IMG/VR virus record: IMGVR_UViG_3300045120_000390
Location: 1-33,318 of that record
Source: a virus
Length of the DNA stretch: 33,318 nucleotides
Direction: 5' to 3' (one strand)
Every line of letters begins with the position of its first letter. Position 1 is the stretch's first letter. A program made the translations under genes and the position numbers. The notes below the pieces were generated by a model. It was not told the DNA's origin. It searched no databases and saw only the letters and a program-made list of their open reading frames with translations. Positions 17,001-23,234 of this stretch are shown piece by piece.

Positions 17001-17368
17001 CGGCATGGACCGACTGGCAGATCTTCGCGCCGCAGGAATACACCGCGCGCGCGTTCCAGTTCCGCGCCGACCTCTACGCGCCGGCCGGCCAGAACATCGG
17101 TATCGAGCAGCTCTGCATCATCGCCGACCTGCGCATGAAAATGGACTCGGCCGAGGACGTCCCGTACCCGACGTCCGCCGTCAACCAGCACGTCACCTTC
17201 GGGGTTAAGTTCTATCTGGTCCCGGCGGTGGTGATCACCGTGCAGAACGCACTCGCCACCGACAAGATCACCGTCGTGAACAAGACGCGCGAAGGCTTCG
17301 ATCTCAATATCAACTTCACGTCGCCGCCGACCAATCGAATCATCGACTGGCAGGCGCGCGGTTTCTAG
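14084..17368 (+). CDS. Tail tip / host specificity protein J-like
   Basis: A 1094-residue central tail-tip protein. The N-terminus (LRSRQLAKVVDLLSEGPINGLVDGGASIYLDG) and the middle (YWDSYTELIDDKINYSNSAVVGLQIDSEQF, FRGWAYWSGGMM, VTWNDPAQ) are diagnostic of the lambda J family. Residues about 640-830 look like two fibronectin III-like modules. The C-terminus ends IIDWQARGF, a common ending of receptor-binding tips. It should carry the adsorption determinant together with the fibre that follows. The gene is intact and has ATGA coupling to I. Confidence 0.95.
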   Translation: MTEHIADLKSYRSIIGHGGKGKDQSTPTETKDSLRSRQLAKVVDLLSEGPINGLVDGGASIYLDGVRLYQNGAYNFTGVSMQERRGTPTQLVMSGFSAQQQEVAVGVQLKWAGNPVNIVIRDIDNTDVDRCRVTVSTPQLQTIDKDTGDIGGGSITFNIFISNNGGGWQQIGSGYTISGKTSSNYQRSITFALPRPGPWRVRVNRITADATSQDVMNDLYWDSYTELIDDKINYSNSAVVGLQIDSEQFRSIPKRVYDVEGLLIRVPTNYDPVAATYSGVWDGTFKTAYSNNPAWCFYDLIVNNRYGLGDFVKSAYVDKAALYTIGKWCDQRVPKKPGTNERRYECNFRIANQQEAFELLSQMASIFRGWAYWSGGMMVTGCDMPEDVSNIFTNADAIDGVFTYSSSDIRQKHTQAGVTWNDPAQLGQGRIAIVDDPDALSRYGINRADVNGYGCTRESEAIRTGKWVLYSEQYEDEQVSFQTGLKGAWVRPGSIISVMDVVISGKRRGGRVVSATAAVVNVEAPVGAITAGGAIWLSCVIGAGAAVEVKQVLSVSGQVITLAQPFSAAPLPDTVWVLTEDDDLEPTLWRVTGKRQVDGATYEINGVRHFPEKWAYVERGIDFDEPSVTDILAKPPAVVNLAVVEYLVQLSAISVGVRVTLSWTSLAPLFEVYYRKSSTNENWQHVTTDKNALDLPVTDGTWVFQVTPVSLLGIKGATASLTYQVVGLSAPPAAPQQFRIVISDGLALFRWAPATELDVIIGGHFELRYSAATNGATWGASQVVLPSIPGTATSVEALYRPGTYFLRTFDIAGFQSKDVATIIALQQDGRYTEYARICEDPDFLGDRFYTEVKMPQQWLVIGQTGGLWDDQLADMDSWPDVDLLAEGMPDPPQSEPRHGWYIFEDMIDAGGVFTVRLAADMLAFPYADDSEFIDDRLNDCDDWQDWDDVSEDFGGQVALYIRTTQQDPASAGAAWTDWQIFAPQEYTARAFQFRADLYAPAGQNIGIEQLCIIADLRMKMDSAEDVPYPTSAVNQHVTFGVKFYLVPAVVITVQNALATDKITVVNKTREGFDLNINFTSPPTNRIIDWQARGF

Positions 17369-17377
17369 GAGGAACAA

Positions 17378-18241
17378 ATGGCTCAACATGATTATGTCCT
17401 CGACAACGGACCGGGATTGGCGGTCCGCACCGACATGAATGCCGTGCTGCAGGCGATCGTGTCGCAGAATTCCGGACCGGTCGAGCCGACGACCAAATAT
17501 GCCAGCATGCTGTGGCTGGACACGACGGTCACGCCGGACGGGCAGCTCAGGCAGCGCAACCAGGCGAACACGGCCTGGGTCGTGCCGGCGATCGCGCCGA
17601 GCCAGATGGTCGAGACGATCTACCTGGCGAACGCCACATGGACCAAGCCGGCCGGCCTGAAGTTCCTCGAGGTCGAAGGCATGGCGGCGGGTGGTGGCGG
17701 CGGCGGCGCGCAGGCGACGGCTGCGGGAGCCTCCTCGGCAGGTGGCGGCGGCGGTGCCGGATCGCACGGCTACAAGCTGTTTGCGGCGGCGGCTCTGGCG
17801 GCAAGCGTTCCGGTCGTCATCGGCCCGGTCGGCGTGGCCGGCGTGAGCGGCGCCAACGGCACGGCGGCCGGCACCTCCTCGTTCGGTTCCCTGAGCTTCG
17901 CGGGTGGCGGTGGCGGCGTTTTCGGGCTGGCGACGACGACCAACGTCAACAATGCCGGCGGCACGGGCGGCGTGGCGACCGGCTGCGATATCAACGGAGT
18001 TGGCGAGAGCGGCAGCAGCGGCATCTCGACGGTGGCGCTGGGCACCAATCCGTTCCCCGGCGTCGGCGGCAACACCGCGTGGGGCCGTGGCGGCAGTTTC
18101 AGGATCGGCTTGCAGGCCAGTCTGGCACCCGCCGGCTACGGCGCGGGCGGCAACGCCGGCAGCAATGCCCAGAGCGCCGGGGCCAATGCGCTCGCCACCA
18201 ACGGCGCGCCGGGCTTCATCCGAGTAAGGGAGTATTACTGA
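17378..18241 (+). CDS. Glycine-rich tail fibre / receptor-binding protein
   Basis: A 287-residue protein with an AGGAGGA ribosome site. Residues 1-75 (MAQHDYVLDNGPGLAVRTDMN..., YASMLWLDTT...) are a conserved attachment domain of alphaproteobacterial phage fibres. From about 100 it is a glycine-rich adhesin, with runs of six and five Gly and many Gly-Ala/Gly-Asn turns, ending FIRVREYY. Such Gly-rich domains fold as polyglycine sandwiches and bind outer-surface receptors. This region is expected to vary most between relatives. Confidence 0.82.
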   Translation: MAQHDYVLDNGPGLAVRTDMNAVLQAIVSQNSGPVEPTTKYASMLWLDTTVTPDGQLRQRNQANTAWVVPAIAPSQMVETIYLANATWTKPAGLKFLEVEGMAAGGGGGGAQATAAGASSAGGGGGAGSHGYKLFAAAALAASVPVVIGPVGVAGVSGANGTAAGTSSFGSLSFAGGGGGVFGLATTTNVNNAGGTGGVATGCDINGVGESGSSGISTVALGTNPFPGVGGNTAWGRGGSFRIGLQASLAPAGYGAGGNAGSNAQSAGANALATNGAPGFIRVREYY

Positions 18242-18438
18242 TGGCACGCTATGCGATGGTCCACGAGGCCACCGGCTTCGTGGTGAACGTGGTCGAATGG
18301 GACGGCGACACCGCGACTTGGCAGCCCCCGGCCGGCCACATGATGGTGCTGGACGAGCCGCCGAGCGCCGGGCCGGGCTACACGTATGACGGCGAGAAGT
18401 TCATACCGCCGCCGGGCGGCCAGCCCGGCACCGGCTGA
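18241..18438 (+). CDS. Small fibre-associated protein
   Basis: A 65-residue protein that starts as TGATG at the end of the fibre gene. It contains VVNVVEWDGDTATWQPP and ends GPGYTYDGEKFIPPPGG, a pattern seen in short phage proteins next to fibres, some annotated as fibre assembly proteins. Function is inferred from position only. It may be a chaperone or a tip subunit. Confidence 0.65.
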   Translation: MARYAMVHEATGFVVNVVEWDGDTATWQPPAGHMMVLDEPPSAGPGYTYDGEKFIPPPGGQPGTG

Positions 18439-18498
18439 CAGATGAGCTGATGCAGTGCGTGAGCAGGTACATCTCGCGCTCCTGGCCGCCGTAGCGTG

Positions 18499-18855
18499 AT
18501 GGCAATGGTCGTGGATCACCCGCAGATGCCGGCATCAGCAATACAGCTGGCCGGCCACGCCACCAGCTCCGTCGTCGAGGGGCTGACTGCGCGATCGCCG
18601 TGGATGCTGGGGATCATCCTGCTCAATGTCGTCGGCATCGCCAGCGCGGTGTATTTTTTGAACCTGCTGATCAAGGGTCAGCAGGGGCACCTCGAGCAGA
18701 TCCTCACGGTGCAGTCGGCCGAACTCGACAAGGTGCTGAACATGCACAACCGCGAGTTCGACGCGCTGATGGCGATGGTCAAGGAGGGGATCAAGGTCGC
18801 GCCTCCACCGCCGCCGCCGCCTGCCGAGCCCACATACCCGTTGCCGCGACCATAG
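18499..18855 (+). CDS. Small membrane protein, holin-like candidate
   Basis: A 118-residue protein with one clear transmembrane segment at about 34-57 (WMLGIILLNVVGIASAVYFLNLLI), a helical cytosolic or periplasmic stretch and a C-terminus of seven consecutive prolines followed by a proline-rich tail. GTG 18496, ATG 18499 and ATG 18505 are all possible starts, and none has a good ribosome site. It lies far from the endolysin (32048) in linear order. It could be a holin, a spanin-like protein or a superinfection factor. Confidence 0.5.
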   Translation: MAMVVDHPQMPASAIQLAGHATSSVVEGLTARSPWMLGIILLNVVGIASAVYFLNLLIKGQQGHLEQILTVQSAELDKVLNMHNREFDALMAMVKEGIKVAPPPPPPPAEPTYPLPRP

Positions 18856-18865
18856 GAGCACGGCC

Positions 18866-19135
18866 ATGAGCCTCGTTGGAATCCTGCTGGGACTGCTCGA
18901 CATCGCGATCGCCGTCCTGATCCTGGTGCTGATCGGTGCCATTGCGCTGTGGATATTCGGCTCGCTCGGCTGGCCGATCCCGCAACAGGTGCAGCGGATC
19001 TATCTCGCCATCGTCGCGGTGATTGCGCTGGCGATGCTGATTTCACTGCTGCTGGGCGTGCCGCGCTTCCAGATCCTGCATGTGTCGGCCGCAGGGAGCG
19101 TCACAGACGCGCGAGAGGCTTCGGCCGCCGTCTGA
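18866..19135 (+). CDS. Small membrane protein, holin-like candidate
   Basis: An 89-residue protein with an AGGAG ribosome site. There are two strong transmembrane segments, about 4-32 and 46-66, with a short WPIPQQVQ turn and a polar C-terminal tail. Size, topology and pairing with another small membrane protein fit a class II-like holin, but no family is recognised. It is the last gene of the long plus-strand structural block. Confidence 0.55.
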   Translation: MSLVGILLGLLDIAIAVLILVLIGAIALWIFGSLGWPIPQQVQRIYLAIVAVIALAMLISLLLGVPRFQILHVSAAGSVTDAREASAAV

Positions 19136-19190
19136 TACCGGCTAAGCGCGAGATCGCGCCCACGGGCCCGCGCTGGGCGGCAGGACGGGC

Positions 19191-19232
19191 AAAAGAAACG
19201 CCCGGCCGAGGAGGGGATCCAGGCCGGGCGTT
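19191..19232 (-). terminator. Strong hairpin with T tract on the minus strand
   Basis: A perfect 11-bp stem (AACGCCCGGCC at 19197-19207, GGCCGGGCGTT at 19222-19232) has a 14-base loop. Read on the minus strand the stem is followed by TTTCTTTT, as in intrinsic terminators. On the plus strand no T run follows, though the hairpin could still protect late messages. No minus-strand gene lies immediately upstream. The nearest is at 21400. Confidence 0.65.
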
Positions 19233-19307
19233 GCGTCTAAGACATTTCGAGGGGCGAAGCCGAATATGGCGCGGAGGCGCGCGCGGGACAAGCCTCGCAA
19301 AAATAAT

Positions 19308-19358
19308 TGCGCAGGCTGCGTTTTTCCGCTTGCGTAATGCGCAGGCTGCGCATATATA
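19308..19358 (+). promoter_or_regulatory. Sigma70-like promoter with tandem operator-like repeats
   Basis: TTGCGT (19330-19335), a 17-base spacer and TATATA (19353-19358) form a good promoter pattern in front of the 19423 operon, which includes int. TGCGCAGGCTGCG occurs at 19308-19320 and again at 19338-19350, exactly 30 bp apart, with the second copy inside the spacer. With the following CA the second copy is a near palindrome, TGCGCA-GGC-TGCGCA. This looks like repressor binding on one helical face. Confidence 0.65.
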
Positions 19359-19403
19359 CAGATCACCGCACAACGCGGCGCGGCAATTCCGCCAGCGCCC
19401 ACT

Positions 19404-19416
19404 CTCCTGAAAGGAG
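19404..19416 (+). promoter_or_regulatory. Hairpin enclosing the ribosome binding site of the 19423 gene
   Basis: CTCCT, GAA loop, AGGAG: the Shine-Dalgarno is the right arm of a 5-bp stem seven bases before ATG 19423. The short stem could reduce or modulate translation. Confidence 0.4.
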
Positions 19417-19422
19417 CCTCTT

Positions 19423-19584
19423 ATGTTCGCAGTCACCTACACCCTCTTCGGCCGCAAGGCGGACGGCTCGGTCCTCGAGCTCTTCCGCTGGTGCCGGGAT
19501 GAGGCCTCTGGCCTCCTCCGCGCCCAGGCCGAGGCCCGGCGCTTCGGGCTCGACCTGGTCGAGATCTGGGCAGAGGCCGCGTGA
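19423..19584 (+). CDS. Small unknown protein before the integrase operon
   Basis: A 53-residue protein with an AAGGAG site. The N-terminal half is strand-like (MFAVTYTLFGRKADGSVLELF) and the rest an Ala/Arg/Glu helix ending LVEIWAEAA. Phage genomes often carry such one-domain proteins in lysogeny regions. Codon bias matches the genome. It is the first gene after the promoter at 19330-19358. No function is recognised. Confidence 0.55.
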   Translation: MFAVTYTLFGRKADGSVLELFRWCRDEASGLLRAQAEARRFGLDLVEIWAEAA

Positions 19585-19613
19585 GCGGCCTTTTCCTTTT
19601 CGGAGAGAAGACA

Positions 19614-19808
19614 ATGATCACTCGCAAAATTGAACTCGCCAGCCAGGTGAAGGCCTGGCGCGGCGATCTGCCCGTTCGCGTCGCGGCTGACCTGCTCGGC
19701 CTGCCGAAGCGCACGCTCGACGGCATCGAGCAGGGGCGCCCATTCCGCTACGAGCAACTGCTGCTCGCCGCCATGAAGGCGATCAATCCGAATGAGGCAC
19801 GGCAATGA
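19614..19808 (+). CDS. Small HTH-like DNA-binding protein
   Basis: A 64-residue protein. Residues about 15-45 read as a helix-turn-helix (LPVRVAADLLGLPKRTLDGIEQGR) like short XRE-type regulators, followed by FRYEQLLLAAMKAI. ATG 19614 has a GGAGAG site. GTG 19581, overlapping the previous stop as GTGA, is an alternative that adds 11 residues. It lies in the int operon and is a candidate for the regulator that binds the repeats at 19308-19350, which is inference. Confidence 0.6.
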   Translation: MITRKIELASQVKAWRGDLPVRVAADLLGLPKRTLDGIEQGRPFRYEQLLLAAMKAINPNEARQ

Positions 19809-20041
19809 ATAAGTTTCTTGGGGCGCTCGTCGGCGCGGCGGCTCTCATGACCATTACGGCGAGCGGCGTCTACCTCTATTCCGTAAAGGCGGCCGCCAAT
19901 GATGAGGCGGCGTGCCGCAAGGCCGAAAGCGGTTATCGCGGCGGCGTCCAGATGTGGGGCGAGCATCCGACCAATCCGGACTGGAAGCGGGTGCTCGAGG
20001 ATTATCGGGCCGAGATCGCCGAATGCGAGAGGGGACAATAA
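19805..20041 (+). CDS. Small membrane-anchored or secreted protein
   Basis: A 78-residue protein with a hydrophobic N-terminus (about residues 4-25) that could be a signal anchor, then a charged domain with two Cys (ACRKAESG, IAECERGQ) and HPTNPDWKRVLEDYRAEI. It overlaps the previous gene as ATGA. If exported, the two cysteines could form a disulfide. A superinfection-exclusion role would fit an envelope protein in a lysogeny module but is not shown. Confidence 0.55.
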   Translation: MNKFLGALVGAAALMTITASGVYLYSVKAAANDEAACRKAESGYRGGVQMWGEHPTNPDWKRVLEDYRAEIAECERGQ

Positions 20042-20042
20042 A

Positions 20043-21230
20043 ATGGCGACGCATCCTGATTATCCTGGCGCTTCGTCCTACAAGGACCGCTTCGGCAAAG
20101 AGCGCTGGCGCTTTCAGGCGAGGGGCCGCAAGCCGGCAGCGATGCCGGGCCAACCCGGATCGCCGGAATTCGACGCGAAATATTCCGAGCTGACCACCGG
20201 CCACGCCACAAAGCCGGCGGTCGTCGCGCGGCAAACCTTCCGCCATGCGTGGACGCTGGTTCGGGAGACCGACGAGTGGCTCGGCATCAGCGACGAATCC
20301 CGCAAGCAGCATTGCATGATCGCCGAGCGGTTCCTGGCGATGCCGGTCCTCGAGGACGGATCGCACCCGCTTCGGTGGGGCGACGTGCCGGTCGAGGAGA
20401 TGTCGTTCGACGACATCGAGATCCTGAAAAAGCGGTTTCGCCAGAGCGAAAGGACCGAGGGCAGAGCGACGCCAACGGCGCCCTACAAGCTGAAGGTCGT
20501 GCTCGGCAAGATGATCAAGGAGGCGCGTCGCAGGCGGTGGCGCAACGACAACCCGCTCGAGCTCGTCACCTTCGTCCGCGGCGGCGGTCCGCGCGGCCAG
20601 CACTTCGGCTTCAAGCCCTGGCCGCAGAAGTATCAGGACCAGTACGAGGCACGGCATCCGCTCGGCACGGCGGCGCGGACCGTCTACGAGCTCGGCAAGT
20701 GGATGGGCGCGCGGGCAGGGGACATTGCCGCGCTGCGCTTCGACCAGGAGGTCGAGGTCGAGGTCGAGGGCGAGTGGATCAAGGGGTTCGAGTTCCTGCC
20801 CGACAAGAAGACGAACACCGACGCCGACGAGGCCGAGCTGATCCAGTTCCGCCCAATCAACAAGATGCTGGCGCGGGCGCTCGAGCCGCTCGATCGGTCG
20901 GCCGGCTTCGTCGTGATCTCGGAGCGCGGCGTCGGCCTGCCGTATACCCACAAGGGATCGCTCGCCGAGGCGATGAAGCGCTGGTGCCGGGAAGCCGACA
21001 TCCCGCGCGGCTACGTCCTGCATGGGCTGCGCAAGGTGCATGCCGTCAAGCTCGCGGAGGCGAAGGCATCGATCAAAGAGATGATGGATTCGCTCGGCCA
21101 CCTGACGCCGGCGATGTCGCTCTACTATGCCCGCGGCGCCGAGAAGCGGCGGACGTCGGCGAGCGGGTCGCGCAAGCTGGAGGAAGCGTTCGATCGGGAC
21201 AATGCACCGCGGCTGCGGGTGGTCAAATGA
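20043..21230 (+). CDS. int: Tyrosine recombinase (integrase)
   Basis: A 395-residue integrase. Residues about 60-170 are the SAM-like core-binding domain and about 200-370 the catalytic domain. Active-site candidates are R224 in GARAGD, a Lys in DKKT (about 255-256), H327 and R330 in LHGLRK, H353 in SLGH, and Tyr361 or Tyr362 in SLYYARG. ATG 20043, two bases after the previous stop and with GAGAGGGG upstream, is preferred to the longer open frame from 19899. It reads toward the attP-like repeats, only a few bases away. Confidence 0.93.
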   Translation: MATHPDYPGASSYKDRFGKERWRFQARGRKPAAMPGQPGSPEFDAKYSELTTGHATKPAVVARQTFRHAWTLVRETDEWLGISDESRKQHCMIAERFLAMPVLEDGSHPLRWGDVPVEEMSFDDIEILKKRFRQSERTEGRATPTAPYKLKVVLGKMIKEARRRRWRNDNPLELVTFVRGGGPRGQHFGFKPWPQKYQDQYEARHPLGTAARTVYELGKWMGARAGDIAALRFDQEVEVEVEGEWIKGFEFLPDKKTNTDADEAELIQFRPINKMLARALEPLDRSAGFVVISERGVGLPYTHKGSLAEAMKRWCREADIPRGYVLHGLRKVHAVKLAEAKASIKEMMDSLGHLTPAMSLYYARGAEKRRTSASGSRKLEEAFDRDNAPRLRVVK

Positions 21231-21234
21231 CCAG

Positions 21235-21259
21235 GGTTCGCTAAATCGTCTAGCGAACC
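21235..21259. other. Likely attP core (9-7-9 inverted repeat)
   Basis: GGTTCGCTA (21235-21243), 7 bases (21244-21250), TAGCGAACC (21251-21259): perfect arms around a 7-base centre, the geometry of tyrosine recombinase core sites (two core-type sites flanking the strand-exchange overlap). It lies five bases after the int stop codon. No tRNA 3' end is recognisable here. Confidence 0.65.
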
Positions 21260-21338
21260 GACCCGTAAGCCTTTGATCCGATATTACATTTGCCGTTCTT
21301 GAAGATTTTCCTTGGGCAATGAAATCAAGGGCTTGAAA

Positions 21339-21402
21339 TAGCGAATTCGCGACTTGTTCCCATAAAGTTCCAAAGTTCGCTAGAGATTTGCCCGGTTCGC
21401 TA
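21339..21402. repeat. Additional arm-type copies of the att motif
   Basis: The same motif recurs as TAGCGAATT (21339-21347, 7/9), AGTTCGCTA (21374-21382, 8/9) and GGTTCGCTA (21394-21402, 9/9). The last two are 20 bp apart, two helical turns. The intervening DNA (21265-21340) is AT-rich for this genome and could bend. The final copy overlaps the stop codon of the excisionase-like gene. Confidence 0.6.
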
Positions 21403-21648
21403 CGACGCCCGGCGGCTCTGCTCGAGGATGCGCTGCACCTCTGTCGGCGTCTCGGGCAGCGCGTCAAACGCCAGGTCGAGCGACAGCCGGTCCCACAGGA
21501 CGCGACCGCGCCAGCGCTTCGGTCGAGGCATTTCGTGTTCGGCTACCATCGTGTCGAAAGTAGACGGCGAGACGCCGACATAGTGGGCCGCCTGCTCGCG
21601 CGACATGCCGCGCGGCGGATAGGCGTTGGGGTCGGGCCGTAGGACCAT
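21400..21648 (-). CDS. Excisionase-like HTH protein
   Basis: An 82-residue protein with a MerR/AlpA-type winged helix: MSREQAAHYVGVSPSTFDTMVAEHEMPRPKRW at about 15-46, then RVLWDRLSLDLAFDALP. Such proteins act as recombination directionality factors or activators. It is the last gene of the leftward early operon and ends inside the att-motif cluster, which supports an excisionase role. The start is ATG 21648 with GGAAG upstream, immediately after the preceding stop. Confidence 0.75.
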   Translation of the reverse strand: MVLRPDPNAYPPRGMSREQAAHYVGVSPSTFDTMVAEHEMPRPKRWRGRVLWDRLSLDLAFDALPETPTEVQRILEQSRRAS

Positions 21649-21831
21649 CTAGTTCTTCCGATCAGCCAGGGCTACGCGGATAGCGTGAATGAATTCCGGC
21701 AAGCCTTCCTTGATGCTCGCCTCATCTAATAATCCTTCAAGATACGCCAGCATCTCTTTCGCCTTAGCGACTGTCATCGTGTAGCGTTCACCCTCAAAAT
21801 CGAGGATGAACGTATCGCCTTGCCCTTCCAT
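21649..21831 (-). CDS. Small unknown protein, leftward operon
   Basis: A 60-residue protein that begins with a beta hairpin (FILDFEGERYTMTVAKAKEMLAYLEGLL) and then a helix. GGAG lies about a dozen bases before the start. Codon choice is less GC-biased than the neighbours, notably the AT-rich stretches at 21650-21780, so it may be a recent acquisition. Function is not recognised. Confidence 0.55.
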   Translation of the reverse strand: MEGQGDTFILDFEGERYTMTVAKAKEMLAYLEGLLDEASIKEGLPEFIHAIRVALADRKN

Positions 21832-21841
21832 CGCGATTTGA

Positions 21842-21991
21842 TCATCTCCACAACATCGGCACCCAGACGAGGCCGATGTAGAACAGGTCGAGGAAGACCA
21901 GCGACAGGGCGAGCGCGCGCCAGAAGCGGGGATCCGGCTCGGGACGATCGCGCAAGACGTAATCTGGATCGATGTCGGGCGGCAGCCTCAT
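21842..21991 (-). CDS. Small single-span membrane protein
   Basis: A 49-residue protein. A charged N-terminal half (PPDIDPDYVLRDRPEPDPRFW) leads to one transmembrane helix (ALALSLVFLDLFYIGLVWVPML) that ends the protein. ATG 21991 overlaps the upstream stop as ATGA and has GGAAGG nearby, so the longer frame from 22042 is not used. It is unrecognised. Early-operon membrane peptides sometimes interfere with host functions or block superinfection. Confidence 0.55.
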   Translation of the reverse strand: MRLPPDIDPDYVLRDRPEPDPRFWRALALSLVFLDLFYIGLVWVPMLWR

Positions 21992-22236
21992 GTCCTGCCT
22001 TCCGTTTGCGTCGGATAGACGATGCCCTTGTCGCGCTCCCACAGGAAGTTCGTATAATCGCCCTGGTCGGTGATCTGGACCTTGACCACCAGGCCGGTCC
22101 TGCCGAGCACGCCGTCGATGCAGCGCTTCGCCGCGAGGACCGCTTCCTGCGCCGGCACGTCGCGGACGAAATATTCGTAGAAGCCGTCGTCGAACCAGAT
22201 CACGACGTTGAACGGGCCGTCTTCCTCGGCTGGCAT
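21988..22236 (-). CDS. Small unknown protein
   Basis: An 82-residue alpha/beta protein (FNVVIWFDDGFYEYFVRDVPAQEAVLAAKRCIDG... VVKVQITDQGDYTNFLWERDKGIVYP). Order of strands and helix suggests a compact ferredoxin-like fold. ATG 22236 overlaps the RecT stop by one base and has GAGGGA upstream. This kind of protein is common next to recombination genes in alphaproteobacterial phages, but I cannot assign a function. Confidence 0.6.
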   Translation of the reverse strand: MPAEEDGPFNVVIWFDDGFYEYFVRDVPAQEAVLAAKRCIDGVLGRTGLVVKVQITDQGDYTNFLWERDKGIVYPTQTEGRT

Positions 22237-23234
22237 CACAGTCCCTCGAGATACTTCCGCGCCGCTGCCGGCTTGAGCTCGCCGCGGATCCACTTCGCCG
22301 CCGCCGCGATCGCCTCGTCGAGGAATGCTGCCGGCACCGTCTCGGCCACGACCGGCCGGCGAAGGTCCAGCTGCTCGAGCTTGTCCTCGGCGGTCAGTTC
22401 CTTGTCGCCGGCGAGGTCGACCAGCCAGGCGATCGCCGAGGCCTTCGCGTCGAGCTCGGAGGCAATTCCCGCCGACGCCGCCGGAAGAGGGTTGGCAGCG
22501 CCGGCGGGGGCGGACCCGGATGTCGGCTCCGTTCCGCCTGCAGCCGGTTCCTCCTCGAGGGGTGAGGAAGGTGACGACGAACCGGCCGCGAATTCATCGA
22601 GCGATCGGGGAATTGCCTTCGCCTTCGCCGGCGCATCCGCGACCGGCTTCGGCGTCACGTCAGTCATGGCTGCCTCGCGCAGCTCGTCGACGTCGTGGAT
22701 GCCCATGATCACCTCCGGGCACCAGCGGCGGGCGAATGCGCGCAGGGAATAATAGGCGAGCTGCTGGCCGGGATCCGACTTCCAGAGTGGCGAGTTCTTC
22801 GGCTGGATGTCGGCGATCCTGGGCGACTTGTATTCGCGCTCGGCACCGTCCCGGAAGGTGCCGGTGACGGTGGCGCGCATCTCCTGGCCTTCGCCTTCGT
22901 AGCGGATGTCGGGCCGCGTCTTCAGTGGCGCATGCGCATTGATGATCGCCATGAAGACCTGCGCCTGGTAGGCGAGCTGGTCGTTCACGAAATAGCTTTG
23001 CCGACCCAAAGCGTAAGGATTGACGCCAAACCTGACGGCATCATCAAGAATGCCGAGGCAGGCGCCGGGCTGGCCGCGCAGGTGCTTTGGCACGGCCGAG
23101 CCGCTCGCCGACATCATGCGGGCAAACTCCATGAGCTCACCCGCATTCTGGAAATTGATGCCGCCCTTGCCGACCTCGATCGTGTCGGCGATGTCGCGGT
23201 TGATCTTGCGCTCGGCGAGTGCTGTGTCGCTCAT
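22236..23234 (-). CDS. recT: RecT-family single-strand annealing protein
   Basis: A 332-residue protein. Residues about 25-205 match RecT/Red-beta-like annealing proteins (AGELMEFARMMSASGSAVPKHLRGQPGACLGI, AYQAQVFMAIINAHAPLKTRP, WKSDPGQQLAYYSLRAFARRWCPEVIMGI). Residues about 215-275 are a Ser/Pro/Glu/Ala-rich flexible linker, and the C-terminus is a helical domain. Together with the exonuclease upstream it forms a two-component recombination system on resected ends. ATG 23234 overlaps the exonuclease stop as ATGA, so the longer open frame to 23441 is not coding. Confidence 0.88.
   Translation of the reverse strand: MSDTALAERKINRDIADTIEVGKGGINFQNAGELMEFARMMSASGSAVPKHLRGQPGACLGILDDAVRFGVNPYALGRQSYFVNDQLAYQAQVFMAIINAHAPLKTRPDIRYEGEGQEMRATVTGTFRDGAEREYKSPRIADIQPKNSPLWKSDPGQQLAYYSLRAFARRWCPEVIMGIHDVDELREAAMTDVTPKPVADAPAKAKAIPRSLDEFAAGSSSPSSPLEEEPAAGGTEPTSGSAPAGAANPLPAASAGIASELDAKASAIAWLVDLAGDKELTAEDKLEQLDLRRPVVAETVPAAFLDEAIAAAAKWIRGELKPAAARKYLEGL

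Noticed and set aside
17690-18230. Repetitive glycine codons of the fibre as a DNA repeat element
   Set aside because: The GGC-rich runs are explained by the glycine-rich adhesin domain and are not a separate element.
15695-18247. 850-codon minus-strand ORF opposite J and the fibre
   Set aside because: It is an antisense artefact of GC-rich codons. It crosses two genes with clear family matches.
19101-19436. Minus-strand ORF over the 19136-19422 gap
   Set aside because: No ribosome site or recognisable domain, Arg/Pro-rich, and it crosses the hairpin and promoter elements.
19899-20042. Integrase N-terminal extension
   Set aside because: The stretch overlaps another gene and reads as shadow sequence. 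ATG 20043 follows the previous stop and has a ribosome site.
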